Assembly (NCBI GenBank): GCA_937901225.1
Contig: CALCGX010000141.1
Location: 1 to 33,814 of the forward strand
Direction of reading: 5' to 3'
Source of the DNA: an uncultured Bacteroidales bacterium
GTDB taxonomy: Bacteria; Bacteroidota; Bacteroidia; Bacteroidales; Paludibacteraceae
Length of the DNA stretch: 33,814 nt
The position numbers and the translations under genes were made by a program. Below, piece after piece: positions 32,011-33,814 of the stretch. The first letter of the stretch is position 1; each line of letters starts with the position of its first letter. The notes under the pieces were generated by a model that was not told the DNA's origin, ran no database searches, and saw only the letters and a list, made by a program, of their open reading frames with translations.

Positions 32011-32874
32011 TTATTTTACCTCTGCACCGAGAGCGTTGTATTTAACGCCATTCTTCAAGATGAAGATTTGACCGTTCTCAACAACTTTCTCAGCACCTAC
32101 CTTAACAGCCTCAACATCTTCTACTGCAGTATTGTCAGCAATAGTAGGATCGATGGTCAATGTGTAAGTAGCATAACCATTGTTGTTAGCGTAGATGTAA
32201 AGCACAGCCTCAGTGTCGCTGATTACGTCCACAGAAGGAACAGCGGTACGGCAACCATTAGTAGAAGCACCCAGACCATTGTGTGGGAAGAACCAGAGTG
32301 GTGTCATACCATCAAACGTACGGTCAGCATCAGCAAACTTATAGAGCGCAAATGCAGAAGTTGGAGAGCCTGCTGTGTTGGTAGCAGCCATAAGGAGGAA
32401 GTAGTCTTCACCTACTTGGAACTCAACGAGACCATTGTGACCAGTGTTCATAGAAAGCACTTCACCTTCATTGTTAGTAACCTTTGTACCAGTAGGAACA
32501 TTGATGAAGTCATCAACCAAGACAGCACCTTCTTCTGGGTTACCGTAGAACAACATTGGCAAGGTATTGAAACCATCTACATAGAAGAGGTTACCTGCCT
32601 CATCTTGTGGGAAAATTTGAGGAGCAGTATTGAAACCAGCAGCGTTGATATAGAGTGATTGGTCAACAGCTGGATCCAAGAGAATAGCCACTTGCTCACC
32701 ATCACCTACTACACCGTCTTCAATCAACCAACGATATACGAGCCAGTTGTTAGCAGTAGCATCAGCAGCCATAACCACACCATTCTTGGTTACATCACCT
32801 GCTACACCAAATGCGTCAAAGCGGAACACGAGTGAATCCAAACCTGGGTTGTCCCAAAGAACGTCATTGATCAA
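32011..32874 (-). CDS. C-terminal part of an exported Bacteroidota surface protein, 5' end lost at a chimeric junction
   Basis: About 287 residues of native sequence, from about LINDVLWDNPGLDS to the stop. The reading frame continues upstream only because it is fused to rpoB sequence. The body is acidic, beta-rich and repetitive (VGDGEQVAILLDPAVDQSLY, NLFYVDGFNTLPMLFYGNPE, LVEFQVGEDYFLLMAATNTA), which fits a beta-propeller or DUF4623-like surface protein; that family call is tentative. The tail KVVENGQIFILKNGVKYNAL is the same type as on the two genes downstream. The signal peptide and true N-terminus are missing. There is no catalytic motif. A terminator follows at 31961-31986. Confidence 0.75.
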   Translation of the reverse strand: MINDVLWDNPGLDSLVFRFDAFGVAGDVTKNGVVMAADATANNWLVYRWLIEDGVVGDGEQVAILLDPAVDQSLYINAAGFNTAPQIFPQDEAGNLFYVDGFNTLPMLFYGNPEEGAVLVDDFINVPTGTKVTNNEGEVLSMNTGHNGLVEFQVGEDYFLLMAATNTAGSPTSAFALYKFADADRTFDGMTPLWFFPHNGLGASTNGCRTAVPSVDVISDTEAVLYIYANNNGYATYTLTIDPTIADNTAVEDVEAVKVGAEKVVENGQIFILKNGVKYNALGAEVK

Positions 32875-32886
32875 CTCTTTAGCCTC
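32872..32886. other. Chimeric junction between Firmicutes-like rpoB and a Bacteroidota gene
   Basis: Upstream on the minus strand the translation is orthodox RpoB up to RLINKETGEAKE (residues 97-106). There RpoB proteins continue with a conserved QEVFMGDFPLMT segment, but here the next residues are LINDVLWDNPG of an unrelated surface protein. The breakpoint is therefore near 32872-32886, with a few bases of possible microhomology. Confidence 0.85.
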
Positions 32887-33192
32887 ACCTGTTTCCTTAT
32901 TAATAAGGCGCACGCGTGCTTTTAAGGGTGATGCATAATTGGCATCTCTTTCCTTACATTCCTCCACGTCGTATTTAACCTTGTCTTCCAGTTTGTAATC
33001 GATGAATTCCAAAACCAGATTACCGGTAAAGTCCTGAATCGGGGAAACCTCCGCAAAAGTTTCTCTTAACCCTTCATCCTGAAATAACTTGTAGGAATTT
33101 CGTTGAACTTCAATTAAATTCGGCATAACCATAATCTCATCGATTTTAGCAAAACTATGCCGTTCTCTTAGTGCATGTGTCGTATTGACCAA
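32875..33192 (-). CDS. rpoB: RNA polymerase beta subunit, N-terminal fragment (foreign)
   Basis: About 106 codons. It starts at TTG 33192 preceded by AAGGGGTGAGGAG, a strong Shine-Dalgarno site unlike the local genes. The sequence MVNTTHALRERHSFAKIDEI, then MPNLIEVQRNSYKLF, SPIQDFTGNLVLEFIDYKLE and ASPLKARVRLINKETGE is the start of bacterial RpoB and reads most like Firmicutes (Negativicutes or relatives). RpoB should run to about 1,200 residues; here it stops matching at about residue 106 and continues in frame into a Bacteroidota gene. The order rplL then rpoB on the same strand is the normal ribosomal-RNA polymerase operon, so this is a genuine fragment of another genome joined by assembly, not a working gene. 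Confidence 0.93.
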
Positions 33193-33297
33193 TGCTCCTC
33201 ACCCCTTAAAGTTTTATAATCAACGTTTGACTTTTACAATATTTTGGAATTGGAATTCAGTCGCAAACTCCATCCATTTTATTAGTCATGTTCTTAA

Positions 33298-33326
33298 ATA
33301 CTATCACATTTTATTCCATTTGTAAA
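33298..33326 (-). promoter_or_regulatory. Sigma-70/sigma-A type promoter in the rplL-rpoB spacer (foreign part)
   Basis: Minus strand: TTTACA (33326-33321), 17-base spacer, TAGTAT (33303-33298). This is a -35/-10 promoter of the Firmicutes or Proteobacteria type, unlike the TTG-N20-TAnCTTTG promoters in the rest of the window. The 264-base spacer 33193-33456 otherwise holds the hairpin at 33386-33425 and the rpoB ribosome site; I see no gene in it. Confidence 0.5.
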
Positions 33327-33385
33327 CAAATTTTTTTGCTTTTTGACTGTTTTTTTTACAAATTAATGCGGATTAAAACAATAAA

Positions 33386-33425
33386 AAAGGCATTTGCCAT
33401 TGATTGCTCAACAGCAAATGCCTTT
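33386..33425 (-). terminator. Terminator or attenuator hairpin between rplL and rpoB (foreign part)
   Basis: Perfect 12-bp stem AAAGGCATTTGC / GCAAATGCCTTT around a 16-base loop; on the minus strand it runs into TTTTTTATTGTTTT. In many bacteria an attenuator or processing stem in this spacer lowers rpoB expression relative to the ribosomal proteins. Confidence 0.8.
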
Positions 33426-33456
33426 GTGTTTAGAACCCGGTCAACGGGAAGTAAAA

Positions 33457-33814
33457 TTATTTTACTTCTACAGTTGCGCCAGCTTCTTCTAATTTTTTCT
33501 TGATTTCTTCAGCTTCAGCTTTTTCTACTTTTTCTTTAACAGCTTTTGGAGCGCCGTCAACTACTTCTTTAGCTTCTTTTAAGCCTAAGCCAGTGATTTC
33601 ACGTACTACTTTGATTACGTTGATTTTGTTAGCGCCAGCGTTAGCCAGGATAACATCGAATTCGGTCTGTTCTTCTTCAGCAGCTGCAGCAGCACCGCCA
33701 GCAACAGCAACAGCTACAGGAGCAGCTGCGCTTACGCCGAATTCTTCTTCGAAAGCTTTTACTAATTCGGATAATTCGATAACAGATAATTCTTTAACTG
33801 TATCAATGATTGTT
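33457..33814 (-). CDS. rplL: Ribosomal protein L7/L12, partial (foreign)
   Basis: 119 codons; only the first few residues lie beyond the window. The N-terminal dimerisation part IIDTVKELSVIELSELVKAF, an Ala-rich hinge (SAAAPVAVAVAGGAAAAA) and the C-terminal domain with NAGANKINVIKVVREITGLG, then LKEAKEVVDGAPKAV, and the end EEAGATVEVK are all standard L7/L12. It forms the flexible stalk that recruits translation factors. The sequence is of Firmicutes type and lies upstream of rpoB on the minus strand as expected for the rplJL-rpoBC operon. It belongs to the foreign part of this contig. Confidence 0.96.
   Translation of the reverse strand, partial: TIIDTVKELSVIELSELVKAFEEEFGVSAAAPVAVAVAGGAAAAAEEEQTEFDVILANAGANKINVIKVVREITGLGLKEAKEVVDGAPKAVKEKVEKAEAEEIKKKLEEAGATVEVK

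Noticed and set aside
32011..33192. A novel RpoB-domain fusion protein or horizontal transfer of rpoB
   Set aside because: An N-terminal RpoB stub cannot work alone, the foreign side keeps its own operon context and signals, and the breakpoint is abrupt; an assembly chimera explains it better.

Overview
The window comes from a Bacteroidales-type genome (Bacteroidota). Evidence: five minus-strand promoters of the Bacteroidota form TTG-N20-TAnCTTTG, type A C-terminal sorting tails of the type IX secretion system on several exported proteins, DUF3078 outer-membrane proteins, a SecA of about 1,100 residues and the pdxJ-exbB-exbD-tonB gene order. A gut Bacteroidales lineage seems likely; I cannot name a genus. 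The last ~0.9 kb (about 32,880 to the end) is different: it is the 3' part of rplL and the 5' part of rpoB from a Firmicutes-like bacterium, with a Shine-Dalgarno site and a -35/-10 promoter. It is fused in frame to a Bacteroidota surface-protein gene. I read this as a chimeric contig join, not biology.

Layout. 1-3,292 (+): end of a coiled-coil tail-fibre-like surface protein, two small exported proteins and a subtilisin-family protease with a sorting tail; this part looks AT-richer. 3,329-6,297 (+): a PurF-like amidophosphoribosyltransferase paralogue whose glutaminase cysteine is missing, then a DUF1846 protein. 6,310-9,423 (-): a radical SAM/SPASM enzyme with two small sibling lipoproteins that match the rSAM/lipoprotein pairing, plus a larger unknown lipoprotein. 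A short intergenic element with a variable central hairpin occurs four times around these genes.

9,736-16,155 (-) is one probable operon: pdxJ, exbB, exbD, a tonB-like gene, a DJ-1 family gene, DUF3078, a zapB-like coiled coil, zapA and rny, from a promoter at 16,164 to a terminator at 9,684. 16,344-24,341 (-) is a second probable operon: secA, lgt, DUF3078, fmt, nadK and an HD hydrolase, from a promoter at 24,405. 24,462-31,878 (-) holds three large exported hydrolase-like proteins: a family-10-like glycosidase, a zinc amidase with a propeller-like front half, and a phosphodiester glycosidase.

The most unexpected pattern is that six gene junctions (before exbD, the HD gene, nadK, fmt, lgt and secA) carry short tandem repeats with a strict 7-bp period placed just upstream of the start codon. 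Each has a different unit, and some supply the stop codon of the preceding gene. The fmt gene is bracketed by inverted copies of the same heptamer. Together with 9-, 10- and 11-bp period repeats elsewhere, this suggests an active process that seeds or expands short tandem repeats at gene junctions.
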